From the NCBI GenBank assembly GCA_963676095.1, contig OY781040.1, forward strand, positions 5,084,001-5,148,000: a stretch of 64,000 bases of DNA. Direction: 5' to 3'. The notes beneath the pieces were generated by a model. The model made no database searches. It had not been told where the DNA came from and saw only the letters and a list, made by a program, of their open reading frames with translations. The stretch is from G963676095 sp963676095. Its GTDB lineage: Bacteria > Bacteroidota > Bacteroidia > Bacteroidales > Prolixibacteraceae. This document shows, piece after piece, positions 43,650 to 52,153 of the stretch (positions within the stretch are counted from its first letter, which is position 1; each line of letters starts with the position of its first letter). The translations under genes were made by a program, and so were the position numbers.

Positions 43650-44996
43650 CTATGCGATTTTCCAATAGCCCCCTTTGGCAGGGCCAATGCGCCTGAGAAA
43701 TCCGGCATCCTTTAATTTTTTTATATTTTCCTGGGTTTTCCGGTGCGATATTTCGATTTTACAGGATATTTCTTTTGCTGAGATGTACGGGTTTGCGGCG
43801 ATACAATCCAAAATTTTTTGCTGATTTTCGCTAAGGTTTTCTACGACCTTTTCTACGACCTTTTCTACGACCTTTTCTACGACCTTTTCTTTAATTGTTA
43901 ATCGTGTAAAGTCTTCCAAATCTACCAGGTCATAGTGTAAGCCGGGATATTCTTCTAACCATGCCCTGATCCGGATAAAACCGGTGCCATACTTTTCGAC
44001 TTCGCCCATCAGATAAAAAGCTTCGGCAAGGAGCTTATTCCTGTGACGGGGCTGGTAATGATCTGTTTGCAGATCGGCTATGGTTAAATTGCCAAACAAC
44101 GCCCCGGGGTTGGAAAATTCAATCCGGTCATCAAAAATTTTTATAATGACATCGGTCGGGTTGCGATAATCCTTATGGATGAGGGCGTTGAGCAGTATCT
44201 CGCGAATAGCCGGCAACGGAAATTGCCACCGTTCTTTTCGTTGCAGTTCACCGGTAAATTCGTACCCCAAAGCAATATTGCGTTTTATAAAATCCATCGC
44301 TTCTTCGACGGCGATGACTAAGGGAGATCTGATGACGATATCGTCAATGATGGCAGAAGGGGCTTTAAACCTTCCCAAATGAATTGCCGTATGATGTGTC
44401 CCAAACAATAGTTCTGCCGCGCGTGTAATTCCTCCTTTTTTGCAAAATCCCAGTTTTATCAGATCGGCATGCAGGTCGGTGCCTGGTTTGTATCTTCCGG
44501 TAGTCCGGATCCGTTGCGAGAATAAAGCCAAAGCTTCCCTGTCCAGGTCTTCATAATTTGTTGAAACGGGGAACGCGTCGAACGACATATTTAAGCTTTT
44601 CATACGATACCCGACAATTTCATCGACCGTAAGCTGATGGTTTGAATTCCTTTTGCGGACATAGTACCTGCCTTTAACAGAAACGGGCTTGACCGGGAAT
44701 TCATGTACCGTGAATATAACAACTTTTTTGTTATCGAGCATTATTTCGTCGGCGTCGGGTATGATCAATGGTTCTGTTTTTGTTCCAATCTCGTTTATCC
44801 AATTCTGAACCGTTTCGCTGTTGGCCGAAACGCCCGTTAGCTGACCGTTATCACAAATGCCGGCAAGTAATATTCCTCCTTTGTGATTCGCAAAAGCGCC
44901 AATGGAAATGATGGCTTCGTTATTGAAGTTCTGTTTGAATTCAACTTTTTCGCCTTCACCCCGGGTAATGATTGTTCGAAGTTCGTCTTCGGTCAT
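43650..44996 (-). CDS. AlbA_2/RecG-C-like DNA-binding protein with VVEK repeat linker
   Basis: 448 residues. N-terminal AlbA_2 domain (EGEKVEFKQNFNNEAIISIG, then ANHKGGILLAGICDNG), a middle RecG C-terminal/HATPase-like region (NALIHKDYRNPTDVIIKIFD and KYGTGFIRIRAWLEEYPGL), then a VVEK repeated four to five times (12-bp units at about 43836-43890) and a C-terminal wHTH (ISAKEISCKIEISHRKTQEN). Cellular role unknown. Two paralogs lie at 46375 and 48731. Confidence 0.82.
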   Translation of the reverse strand: MTEDELRTIITRGEGEKVEFKQNFNNEAIISIGAFANHKGGILLAGICDNGQLTGVSANSETVQNWINEIGTKTEPLIIPDADEIMLDNKKVVIFTVHEFPVKPVSVKGRYYVRKRNSNHQLTVDEIVGYRMKSLNMSFDAFPVSTNYEDLDREALALFSQRIRTTGRYKPGTDLHADLIKLGFCKKGGITRAAELLFGTHHTAIHLGRFKAPSAIIDDIVIRSPLVIAVEEAMDFIKRNIALGYEFTGELQRKERWQFPLPAIREILLNALIHKDYRNPTDVIIKIFDDRIEFSNPGALFGNLTIADLQTDHYQPRHRNKLLAEAFYLMGEVEKYGTGFIRIRAWLEEYPGLHYDLVDLEDFTRLTIKEKVVEKVVEKVVEKVVENLSENQQKILDCIAANPYISAKEISCKIEISHRKTQENIKKLKDAGFLRRIGPAKGGYWKIA

Positions 44997-45005
44997 TTAT
45001 GCGTC

Positions 45006-45240
45006 TTTTACAGCTCCGCCTCCTCAGTCCCATATCGGGTGAGCAGGCATCAGGAAGGTTTCTTCCTGTTTTTGGTAGAACGGTCAAAGATAACGAATAA
45101 GAATTTTACTCAAAAAGGGAAAAACACAATTGTTATAAAAACTTGATGAAGGACCGGAAAATGAAAACGAAAAGCATTAATGGCTGCATGAAGGATACTT
45201 GTTCTTCGCCTTACCACGGATAACACAGATTGTCACAGAT
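45006..45240 (-). promoter_or_regulatory. Promoter-leader module, copy 1
   Basis: Upstream of the AlbA_2 gene and shared with 50036-50280. Promoter on the minus strand: TATCTTTG at 45085-45092 and a TTTG at 45111-45114, 18 nt apart, matching the Bacteroidota consensus. The leader contains a partial hairpin (GCCTGCTCA ... TGAGGAGGC). Confidence 0.7.
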
Positions 45241-45540
45241 AAATATTAAATATGTGGAAAATTGAACTTCATTCCTAATCTGTGTTTATCTGCGTAATCT
45301 GTGGTGACATCTATTGACGACCACGGATAACACAGATTTACACAGATAAATATTAAATATGTGGAAAATTGAACTTCATTCCTAATCTGTGTTTATCTGC
45401 GTAATCTGTGGTGACATCTATTGACGACCACGGATAACACAGATTTACACAGATAAATATTAAATATGTGGAAAATTGAACTTCATTTCTAATCTGTGTT
45501 TATCTGCGTAATCTGCTGTGACATCTATTGACGACCACAG
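45214..45540. repeat. 107-bp tandem palindrome array (three units)
   Basis: Units begin CCACGGATAACACAGATT at 45214, 45321 and 45428, with the next start at 45535; period exactly 107 bp. Each unit has arms CCACGGATAACACAGATT and AATCTGTGTTTATCTGCGTA (facing), with a TATTAAATATGTGGAAAATT loop, so each can fold into a long hairpin. Confidence 0.92.
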
Positions 45541-45550
45541 ATGTCACAGA

Positions 45551-45922
45551 TTAGAGAATCAGTCTTTTAATTCCTTTTTTTAGATCTGTTTCATTAAAGT
45601 TGATTAGTAGCCCTAATTTTTTGTCAGCTAATTTTAAATAAGTTAGCAGCTGTGCCGTATGGATGGGAGCCAGAGCATCAACTGATTTTATTTCAATGAT
45701 AATCGCTTTGTTTACAATCAAGTCTATCCGGTAACCTGCATCTAATCTGATATCGTCATAAACAACTGGTAGTGCGACTTGCCGGGCAACCTCGAGTCCT
45801 GCTTTAAATAATTCGTGTTGCAGGCATACTTCGTATGTTGACTCCAGAAGTCCGGGGCCTAGTTGAGAATGAACTTTATAAGCACACCCAATGATTTCGT
45901 ATGTAAGATCATTAAGTTCCAT
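45551..45922 (-). CDS. GxxExxY protein
   Basis: 123 residues with the GxxExxY signature GLLESTYEVCLQHEL, KAGLEVARQ, then IDLIVNKAIIIEIKSVDAL with a nuclease-like D...E-x-K pattern, and LLINFNETDLKKGIKRLIL as the C-terminal end. Function unknown; often in accessory DNA. The gene sits in the loop of the fourth palindrome unit: arms CCACAGATGTCACAGATTA (45535) and TAATCTGTGTTTATCTGAGT (45928) bracket it. Confidence 0.88.
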   Translation of the reverse strand: MELNDLTYEIIGCAYKVHSQLGPGLLESTYEVCLQHELFKAGLEVARQVALPVVYDDIRLDAGYRIDLIVNKAIIIEIKSVDALAPIHTAQLLTYLKLADKKLGLLINFNETDLKKGIKRLIL

Positions 45923-46034
45923 AATTTTTAATCTGTGTTTATCTGAGTAATCTGTGGTGACATCTATTGACGACCACGGATAACACAGATTGGCACAGAT
46001 GCGTATTTAAAACAGATATATCCGGAATTTAGTC

Positions 46035-46290
46035 TGTTAACCATCGAAATTCCGATGTCGTTTCTAATTTTGGCAATCAGGTCCCGCTTACCAGATCCGG
46101 ATTGTTTTAAGCACAAGTAACAACATTTTTTATAATTTCTGTCCTTTAGCCGGACAGGCTCTTCCTTTTCCAATCGATGAAAAGGAAGCAAAAATCTTGT
46201 CAAAACGAACCCTCCGCCGGGCGTTTTGACGGCTCCCGCACCGCTTTGTTCTGCATTTCCGTCGGAGTTTTGACGGATTACGGGATTAAA
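46035..46290. repeat. Three-hairpin repeat, copy 2
   Basis: Contains CTGTCC..GGACAG, CTTCCTTTTC..GAAAAGGAAG and GTCAAAACG..CGTTTTGAC in the same order as the other copies, 46137-46230. Lies between the GxxExxY gene and the second AlbA_2 gene, in a gene-free stretch (45923-46374). Confidence 0.85.
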
Positions 46291-46374
46291 AAGATAAAAT
46301 CCGGATAAATATTAAGCAGCAGGAATATCGCTGTGTCTAACTGAGTAATCGGTGGTGCAAACCAGCAGCGTCCT

Positions 46375-47739
46375 TCACTTCACTACCTCCCAATGTCCGC
46401 CTTTGGCGGCTCCTACCCGTTGGATAAATCCTTCTTTCTTTAATTTTGCTATATTCTCCTTTATTTTTCGTTGTGATATCCCGATTTTATCTGATAAATC
46501 AGATGTTGTTATATAGTTGTTCTGTGTGATTAACTGCATGATTGCCCGTTGATTTTCGGTGACTTTTTCGGTGACCTTTTTGGTGACCTTTTTGGTGACC
46601 TTTTTGGTGACCTTTTTGTCTGATCCAGAAAATACTGTTACCATAAATCCCCCGGAAATATTTTGAAATACAGGTACTGGCAGTTGGGCTTTTTTAAATG
46701 AATCAAGTACCCGGCGGATCCCGGAGCCGTATTTTTCGATCAATCCCATATCCTTGAAAAAATCGGCCAGCAGTTTATTCCTGGGGGTTGACCGGTAGTT
46801 GTTTGTCATCAGGTCTTCCACTGTAATTGTGTCCGGTAACCTTCCCGGATTATAAAATTCAATTTTGTTATCGAATATTTTTATAATGGAATCTGATGCA
46901 GAACGATAATCGCGGTGTACAATCATGTTGACAACGATTTCACGGATCGCCTCCATCGGATATTGCCATCGGGTGTTGTTGAGTGCATCTCCCCGGATGA
47001 TAATTTCCTTGTTTATGTGCTTTCTTACAAAGTCGAGAACATGGCTGATTTGGGTCAAAACATCGGCTTTTGTCCTGGATGTATCCTTTATGGTAATCTC
47101 ATCCTGGAAACGTCCCAGTTCGATTGTGCTAACAACCGAATCTTCTTTTTTGAAAAGTAAGTAGGCTGCATTTGTTATGTTGCTTTCACGAATCAGGTTA
47201 TACTTTGACAGAAATGAATGAGGTGTTTCTGTAACTGTAATCTGTTGTTGCCTCATTGTTTCTATGGCTGCCTGTACTTTATCGGGCGCAAGATCATCAA
47301 CTGTATGTACCGGGTCAGGATAAGCATCCCAACTGGAATTTATCGATTGAAGGTGCATTTCTACTACTTCGGAGACAGATAACTGATGGTTTGAATTTCC
47401 CGTTCGTTTATAATATCTTCCTTTCAGGGAAACAGGTTTTACCGGGTACTCAGTTACCCGCAATATCGCAACGGTTTTGTTCCTGATTCTTAAGGCCTCT
47501 GCATCAGGAATAAGAGCCGGCATCGTTTTATTCTTAATTTCGTTGATCCATCCGTTCAAGGTTTCTTTTCCGATTTGTATCCCTTTGACTTCACCGGAAT
47601 CGGATACGCCAATATAAACCGAACCTCCAACCGTGTTTGAGAACGCGACAAGAGAGACTATCGCTTCATCGTTAAATGAAGTTTTAAATTCAACTTGTTC
47701 CGATTCTTTGTCTGGTAGTCTATTGTTTCGGATGCCCAT
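46375..47739 (-). CDS. AlbA_2/RecG-C-like DNA-binding protein with VTKK repeat linker
   Basis: 454 residues. N-terminal AlbA_2: SEQVEFKTSFNDEAIVSLVA, then NTVGGSVYIGVSDSGEVKGI. Middle: VVNMIVHRDYRSASDSIIKI and LIEKYGSGIRRVLDSFKKAQ. Linker: KVTKKVTKKVTKKVT (12-bp units at about 46555-46618), then a wHTH (ITTSDLSDKIGISQRKIKEN). The last residues, RVGAAKGGHWEVVK, nearly match the third paralog. Role unknown. Confidence 0.82.
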   Translation of the reverse strand: MGIRNNRLPDKESEQVEFKTSFNDEAIVSLVAFSNTVGGSVYIGVSDSGEVKGIQIGKETLNGWINEIKNKTMPALIPDAEALRIRNKTVAILRVTEYPVKPVSLKGRYYKRTGNSNHQLSVSEVVEMHLQSINSSWDAYPDPVHTVDDLAPDKVQAAIETMRQQQITVTETPHSFLSKYNLIRESNITNAAYLLFKKEDSVVSTIELGRFQDEITIKDTSRTKADVLTQISHVLDFVRKHINKEIIIRGDALNNTRWQYPMEAIREIVVNMIVHRDYRSASDSIIKIFDNKIEFYNPGRLPDTITVEDLMTNNYRSTPRNKLLADFFKDMGLIEKYGSGIRRVLDSFKKAQLPVPVFQNISGGFMVTVFSGSDKKVTKKVTKKVTKKVTEKVTENQRAIMQLITQNNYITTSDLSDKIGISQRKIKENIAKLKKEGFIQRVGAAKGGHWEVVK

Positions 47740-47950
47740 TTTGTTAAGGGAATTGGTCTTTATTTTTATTCTGTTTTCATCTGCGTAATCTGTGGTGAAG
47801 ACTATTGACGACCACTGATGTCACAGATGAAAACAGATAAATATTAAATAAGCTGGAAATTGAATTTCATTTTTAATCTGTGTTTATCTGAGTAATCTGT
47901 GGTGAAATCTATTGACTACCACGGATTACACCGATTGGCACAGATTCGTA
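47740..47950. repeat. CCACGG/ATCTGTG palindromic repeat, loose copy
   Basis: AATCTGTGTTTATCTGAGTA and CATCTGCGTAATCTGTGGTG next to CCACTGATGTCACAGATGAA and CCACGGATTACACCGATTGG arms, plus the TTAAATAAGCTGGAAATTGA loop like that in the 107-bp array. No gene. Confidence 0.7.
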
Positions 47951-47984
47951 TTTAAAACAGATATATCCGGAATTTAGTCTGTTA

Positions 47985-48270
47985 ACAATCGAAATTCAGA
48001 TGGCGTTTCTGATTTTTGCAATCAGGTCCCGCTTACCAGATCCGGATTGTTTTAAGCACAAACAACAGCGTTTTTTATAATTTCAGTCCTTGAGCCGGAC
48101 AGGCTCTTCCTTTTCCAGTCGATGAAAAGGAAGCAAAAATCTTGTCAAAACGAACCCTCCGCCGGGCGTTTTGACGGCCCCCGCACCGCTTTGTTCTGCA
48201 TTCGCGACGGAGTCATGGCGGATTACGGAATGGTCTGTCCTGTCGTTCCAAACTTTTTTGATAGCCGTTT
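47985..48270. repeat. Three-hairpin repeat, copy 3
   Basis: Stem 2 CTTCCTTTTC (48106-48115) with GAAAAGGAAG (48124-48133) and stem 3 GTCAAAACG (48144-48152) with CGTTTTGAC (48167-48175). Stem 1 is weaker here (CAGTCC for CTGTCC), leaving GAGCC/GGCTC as an alternative. Confidence 0.88.
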
Positions 48271-48274
48271 CTGT

Positions 48275-48440
48275 TGTTAATAGGGTTTCTATTGTTTGAG
48301 ACTACGCCGTTTGAGAGTTTGATACTTCGTCGTTTGAGGGACTGTTCCTATGGTTAATATGGTTCCTATTGTTACGGTTCCCGGAGTTTTGTCTTTCTTC
48401 CCATTCTCTCATTCCCTCATTCACTAATTCTTTCATTCAC
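48275..48440 (-). repeat. Mosaic repeat, inverted copy
   Basis: Reversed mosaic blocks: TTTCTGTTGTTAATAGGGTT, then GAGACTACGCCGTTTGAGAG, GAAGTATCAAACTCTC in reverse, and TCCCATTCTCTCATTCCCTC. The only copy of the family in this orientation, placed between two copies of the three-hairpin repeat. Confidence 0.8.
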
Positions 48441-48444
48441 TTCT

Positions 48445-48700
48445 GTCCTAGAGCCGGACAGGCTCTTCCTTTTCCAATCGATGAAAAGGAAGCAAAAATC
48501 TTGTCAAAACGAACCCTCCGCCGGGCGTTTTGACGGCCCCCGCACCGCTCTGTTCTGCATTTGCAACGGAGTCATGGCGGATTACGGGATTTTCTATCCT
48601 GTAATCCCCAAATTTCTTTGATAACCGCCCAATCCATGCTTCTGCCGAATTTTTTAATGAATCCAGATAAATATTAAGCAGAGATATTGCTGCGTTTCTG
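48445..48700. repeat. Three-hairpin repeat, copy 4
   Basis: CTGTCC..GGACAG, CTTCCTTTTC..GAAAAGGAAG and GTCAAAACG..CGTTTTGAC all intact (48444-48536). It continues GGCCCCCGCACCGCTCTGTT to GATAACCGCCCAATCCATGC. Confidence 0.88.
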
Positions 48701-48730
48701 AGTAATCGGTGGTGCAACCAGCAGCGTTCT

Positions 48731-49415
48731 TTACTTCGCTACCTCCCAATGTCCGCCTTTGGCGGCTCCTACCCGTTGGAGGAGCCCCTCTTTTTTCAGG
48801 TTCCGGATTATCTTTTCGATTCCGCTTATGCTTAAGCCTGTCTTGTCAGATAATTCTGATGTTGTGATTTGAGGATTTTCCGAGATTATTATTAATATTT
48901 TCTCCTTACTTTTCTCCTTACTTTTAGGATAATTGTATAATGTCACCTGTAGTCCGCTTGCAAATTCAATGATTTCATGCTGGGGAAAACCTTCTTTTGC
49001 CAATTCTTCCCGGATCAGAAGAAATCCTCTTCCCCATGCTTCAATAAACCCCATCCTGAAGAATGCATTGGCAATTAGTGTATTGCGCCGCTTAGACGGA
49101 TGTACTTGTTTGAGCATTTGGACATTTAGCGGGGATAGGAGCGTGCCGCTGTTCCAAAAAACGATTTTATCATCGAAGATTTTTATCGTTATGTCTGTCT
49201 GTTCTCGATAACAAACTGACTATTTTGTTAGGTATATCCTCCAGTAATTTTTTGCTGTGTTTTAAGCCAATAACATCTCCGTTGTCTTCAATCCCGATAT
49301 ATAATTTACCTCCGTCTGCATTGGCAAAACCGCAGATCTGCTTCAAATATTCGTCTTTCCATACAGACTTGAACTCAGTTCTATGCGACTCGTATTTTGG
49401 ATTTTTAATAAGCAT
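48731..49415 (-). pseudogene. Third AlbA_2/RecG-C-like gene, internally deleted
   Basis: The N-terminal part (49170-49415, HRTEFKSVWKDEYLKQICGF, ANADGGKLYIGIEDNG) runs to NKIVSLLSR and then in another frame jumps to TDITIKIFDDKIVFWNSGTL, continuing through ANAFFRMGFIEAWGRG to the end (48731-49117). Roughly 150 residues between the AlbA_2 domain and the RecG-C-like part are missing compared with its paralogs. The SKEKSKEK run is a short form of their linkers. Confidence 0.8.
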
Positions 49416-49466
49416 CGGAAATTCTTTTCGATTTGAAACAGATGAATATTAAAAAGTTAATACCTG

Positions 49467-50018
49467 CTATTTTATTTTAATCCGTGGTGCAGCCTTTTCC
49501 CACAACAGGAGCAGGGACTTTTCCTTTTCGAAATGAACTGTTTCTTTTTCCGGGGAGATTATCTGTGCCTGTATTCTTCTGCCGATCATTTCCTCAACAC
49601 TTTTACAAAGCCGGGAAAGATTGTCCTTGTCAATCTGATTGCCAACAAGAACGATTTCAATGATCTTGCTGTCCCTTCCTTCCGCCATTTCTCCAATCAG
49701 GTAAACCTTTGTGATGTTCCCCAAACTTTCGGTTACCCGTTCGATTACCTGGTCTATTCCGGTATGTTTCAGTAAAATGTTATGGATTTCATTAAACAAC
49801 GGATGTTTAACATTCGCCTGGTAAATTTTTTTGTTACCAAGGAACGTTGCTGTTAATAATCCGGCCTTTTCCAGGCGGTTCAGCTCGATCCGGACCGCAT
49901 TGGTCGATTCCTGAAATTCTTCGGCTAATCCCCTCAAATAGGATGAGGTGTTGCTGTTGAGAAAGAATTTTAATAATAGTCTGATCCGGGTTTGCGAAGT
50001 AATAAGCGATTCGAGCAT
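49467..50018 (-). CDS. wHTH regulator fused to a minimal nucleotidyltransferase-like domain
   Basis: 183 residues. N-terminal winged helix: TSQTRIRLLLKFFLNSNTSS, GLAEEFQESTNAVRIELNRL, EKAGLLTATFLGNKKIY. C-terminal part KVYLIGEMAEGRDSKIIEIV looks like a degraded nucleotidyltransferase fold (G-E-x-x-E-G...). Common next to Bacteroidetes polysaccharide loci and probably a regulator. Preceded by promoter-leader copy 2. A broken second copy lies at 40985-41207. Confidence 0.82.
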   Translation of the reverse strand: MLESLITSQTRIRLLLKFFLNSNTSSYLRGLAEEFQESTNAVRIELNRLEKAGLLTATFLGNKKIYQANVKHPLFNEIHNILLKHTGIDQVIERVTESLGNITKVYLIGEMAEGRDSKIIEIVLVGNQIDKDNLSRLCKSVEEMIGRRIQAQIISPEKETVHFEKEKSLLLLWEKAAPRIKIK

Positions 50019-50035
50019 AGTATTGGATTGGTTTG

Positions 50036-50280
50036 CAGAATTTTTACAGCTCCGCCTCCTCAGTCCCAGAGGGGTGAGCAGGCGGAGGGGAATTTCCCTC
50101 TGGGTTTGGATAGAACGGTTAAAGATAACGAATAAGAATTCTACTCAAAAAAGAAGAAACAGAATTGTTGCAAAAACTTGATGAAGGACAGGAAAATGAA
50201 TGGGAAGGGGTATAATGACTGCATGAAGGGTACTTGTTTTTCATTTCACCACGGATAACACAGATTGGCACAGATAAAGA
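50036..50280 (-). promoter_or_regulatory. Promoter-leader module, copy 2
   Basis: Same sequence as 45006-45240 with a promoter on the minus strand (TATCTTTA, TTTTTG) and a 13-bp leader hairpin, CTCCGCCTGCTCA / TGAGGAGGCGGAG with one mismatch. It lies just upstream of the wHTH regulator gene. Confidence 0.75.
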
Positions 50281-50391
50281 AAATAACAGGAATATTGATT
50301 TTGCTTTTAATCCGTGTTCATCAGAGTAATTTGTGGTGAAAAAATTTGGTCAGTTCCAAATCCTGTTTCTTGGCTCGTTCAAAAGAACCGG

Positions 50392-51519
50392 TCACAATGA
50401 TGTTAGAAAAGGCTCGAAGTTATCCTTGTGTATAACATGAAAACTGCTCCCTTTGTAATTGTTCAAAAATGCTTTGGGAGGAGTGACTTTTGTTTCCGGA
50501 GACCATTTGAATTCATAGGCGGAAATCTTTCCATTGTGTTCTTCGATAAAGTCGATTTCCTTTTGTTCCTTAGTCCTCCAGAACCAATAATTTATCCATT
50601 GGTTTGAATAGGTTAAATATTTTATCCGTTCCGAAACAAGAAAATTCTCCCATAACGATCCTTTGTCTGCCCTGTTTTCAATCTGATCAAACCGGGCTAT
50701 CAGCGCATTTCTCATTCCGTTGTCATAAAAATAAATCTTTTTACTGAATTTTAATTCATTCCTCAGGTTTCTGCTGAATGATCCGAGCCGGAAGATAATA
50801 TAGGTTTGTTCCAACAGTAAAATATATTTCTCAACAGTTTTAGAGTCCAATCCGCAGAGTTGTCCCAATTCGTTATATGAAATTTGTGATCCTACCTGGA
50901 AAGAAAGTGCTTGCAGTAGTTTTAACAGTTTTTCCGGTTTTTTTATCTGTTCCCACATCAATAGATCTTTGTATAAAAAACTGTCCGATAACTGTTTCAA
51001 TATTTCTTTTTCATTTCCCTGATGGTTAATTACATCCGGGTAATATCCATAAACCAGGCGATGGGGTAAAAGCCTTTTTTCTGCAAGCAGTCCATGATGC
51101 CGGACCATCTCGGCAAAGGAAAGCGGGAACATTTGATATTCCCATTTTCTTCCGGTTAACGGTTCGTTTACTCTATTGGCCAGATCGAAAGATGAGCTTC
51201 CTGTGGCAATTAATTGGACATCGGGAATTGAGTCTGTTATTAGTTTCAACTTAAGCCCGATATTTTCTATTCTTTGTGCTTCATCAAGTACAACTACTTT
51301 CTTGTTTCCCAATAGTGCTTTTAGCCTGCTTGAAGAAATTTCTGAAAATATATTTTGGACATCGAGTTCATCTGCATTTAACCAGAGCGTATCATTATTA
51401 TCCTGAAGGAGCTGTTTTAGTAAGGTTGTCTTTCCTACTTGCCGTGTTCCGATCAAAATAATGGCTTTATTTTGGAAAAATTTGGATTTGATGGAAGATT
51501 CCAGTATACGTTGGATCAT
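50392..51519 (-). CDS. AAA ATPase with DUF4143-type tail
   Basis: 375 residues. Walker A GTRQVGKTT (24-32), Walker B VVVLDEAQ (75-82), GSSSFDL (107-113) and LTGRKW. wHTH-like SQISYNELGQLCGLDSKTVE follows, then the tail with KEIDFIEEHNGKISAYEFKW (E-ID-EFK pattern). Intact. Lies between UpxY and the wHTH regulator. Role unknown. Confidence 0.9.
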   Translation of the reverse strand: MIQRILESSIKSKFFQNKAIILIGTRQVGKTTLLKQLLQDNNDTLWLNADELDVQNIFSEISSSRLKALLGNKKVVVLDEAQRIENIGLKLKLITDSIPDVQLIATGSSSFDLANRVNEPLTGRKWEYQMFPLSFAEMVRHHGLLAEKRLLPHRLVYGYYPDVINHQGNEKEILKQLSDSFLYKDLLMWEQIKKPEKLLKLLQALSFQVGSQISYNELGQLCGLDSKTVEKYILLLEQTYIIFRLGSFSRNLRNELKFSKKIYFYDNGMRNALIARFDQIENRADKGSLWENFLVSERIKYLTYSNQWINYWFWRTKEQKEIDFIEEHNGKISAYEFKWSPETKVTPPKAFLNNYKGSSFHVIHKDNFEPFLTSL

Positions 51520-51642
51520 TGACTAATTTATTTTTTTAGCATAAAAATACAACTTTTTTGGATCCTGTTCCGAAAAAGTATAAACTTTTTGGGATTCTAT
51601 TCCGAAAAAGTTGCATTAAAATGATCTGTTATTTATCTCTGC

Positions 51643-52143
51643 CTATGTCAGTACGGCAAGATCGTTCATTGGGACTTCTACCATGACGGTATAGTGGACC
51701 TGACAGATCCGGATACCGACTTTGTGCTTCCCTTTCAGCCGGATCAGTTCGCCCCGGATTCCTACCAACGGGCCTGCAAGGATCTCGACCTGCATGCCTG
51801 GCTCGAGGTCCTCCCGGGTCAGTTCGACCTTAAAATGCTCCTGTTGTTCAAGAATGTGTTTTAGCGCGGTAATATCATCTTCCTTGACCGGCGCTGCCTT
51901 GCCGTCAAACGTAACGTAGCAGGCGACATGCTCGGTTTGCAGGGCCAGGTCGTATTCCTTCCTGCCGACATGTACGAAAATATACCCCGGCATGAGCGGC
52001 ATTTCCACTAGCTTTTTGCGGTCGCTCCATTGCCGGAGTTTTTTTTGCATGGGAAGAAAGGTTTCTATGCCTTTCCCTGTTAACTTTTCCAGTACTTTTT
52101 TTTCTGCCCGGCTTTTGAGATAAAGGACGTACCATCGTTTCAT
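51643..52143 (-). CDS. upxY: UpxY-type NusG-family antiterminator
   Basis: 166 residues from ATG 52141-52143 (MKRWYVLYLKSRAEKKVLEK). NGN-type domain (TFLPMQKKLRQWSDRKKLVE, MPLMPGYIFVHV) and KOW-like C-terminus (EPGMQVEILAGPLVGIRGEL). UpxY proteins bind the transcribing polymerase and allow transcription through capsule operons. It starts 10 bp after the SLBB gene stop. A longer frame upstream overlaps the SLBB gene and is not supported. Confidence 0.88.
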   Translation of the reverse strand: MKRWYVLYLKSRAEKKVLEKLTGKGIETFLPMQKKLRQWSDRKKLVEMPLMPGYIFVHVGRKEYDLALQTEHVACYVTFDGKAAPVKEDDITALKHILEQQEHFKVELTREDLEPGMQVEILAGPLVGIRGELIRLKGKHKVGIRICQVHYTVMVEVPMNDLAVLT

Positions 52144-52153
52144 GTCAGCCTTT

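Noticed and set aside
45214..45540. CRISPR array
   Set aside because: The units repeat with their loops almost unchanged and each repeat is a 107-bp palindrome; there are no distinct spacers and no cas genes.
48448..48717. 89-codon frame over three-hairpin copy 4 as a protein gene
   Set aside because: Possible, since it is open and partly shared with other copies, but it is not open in copy 1 and stem conservation explains the similarity better. Kept as an alternative in the finding.
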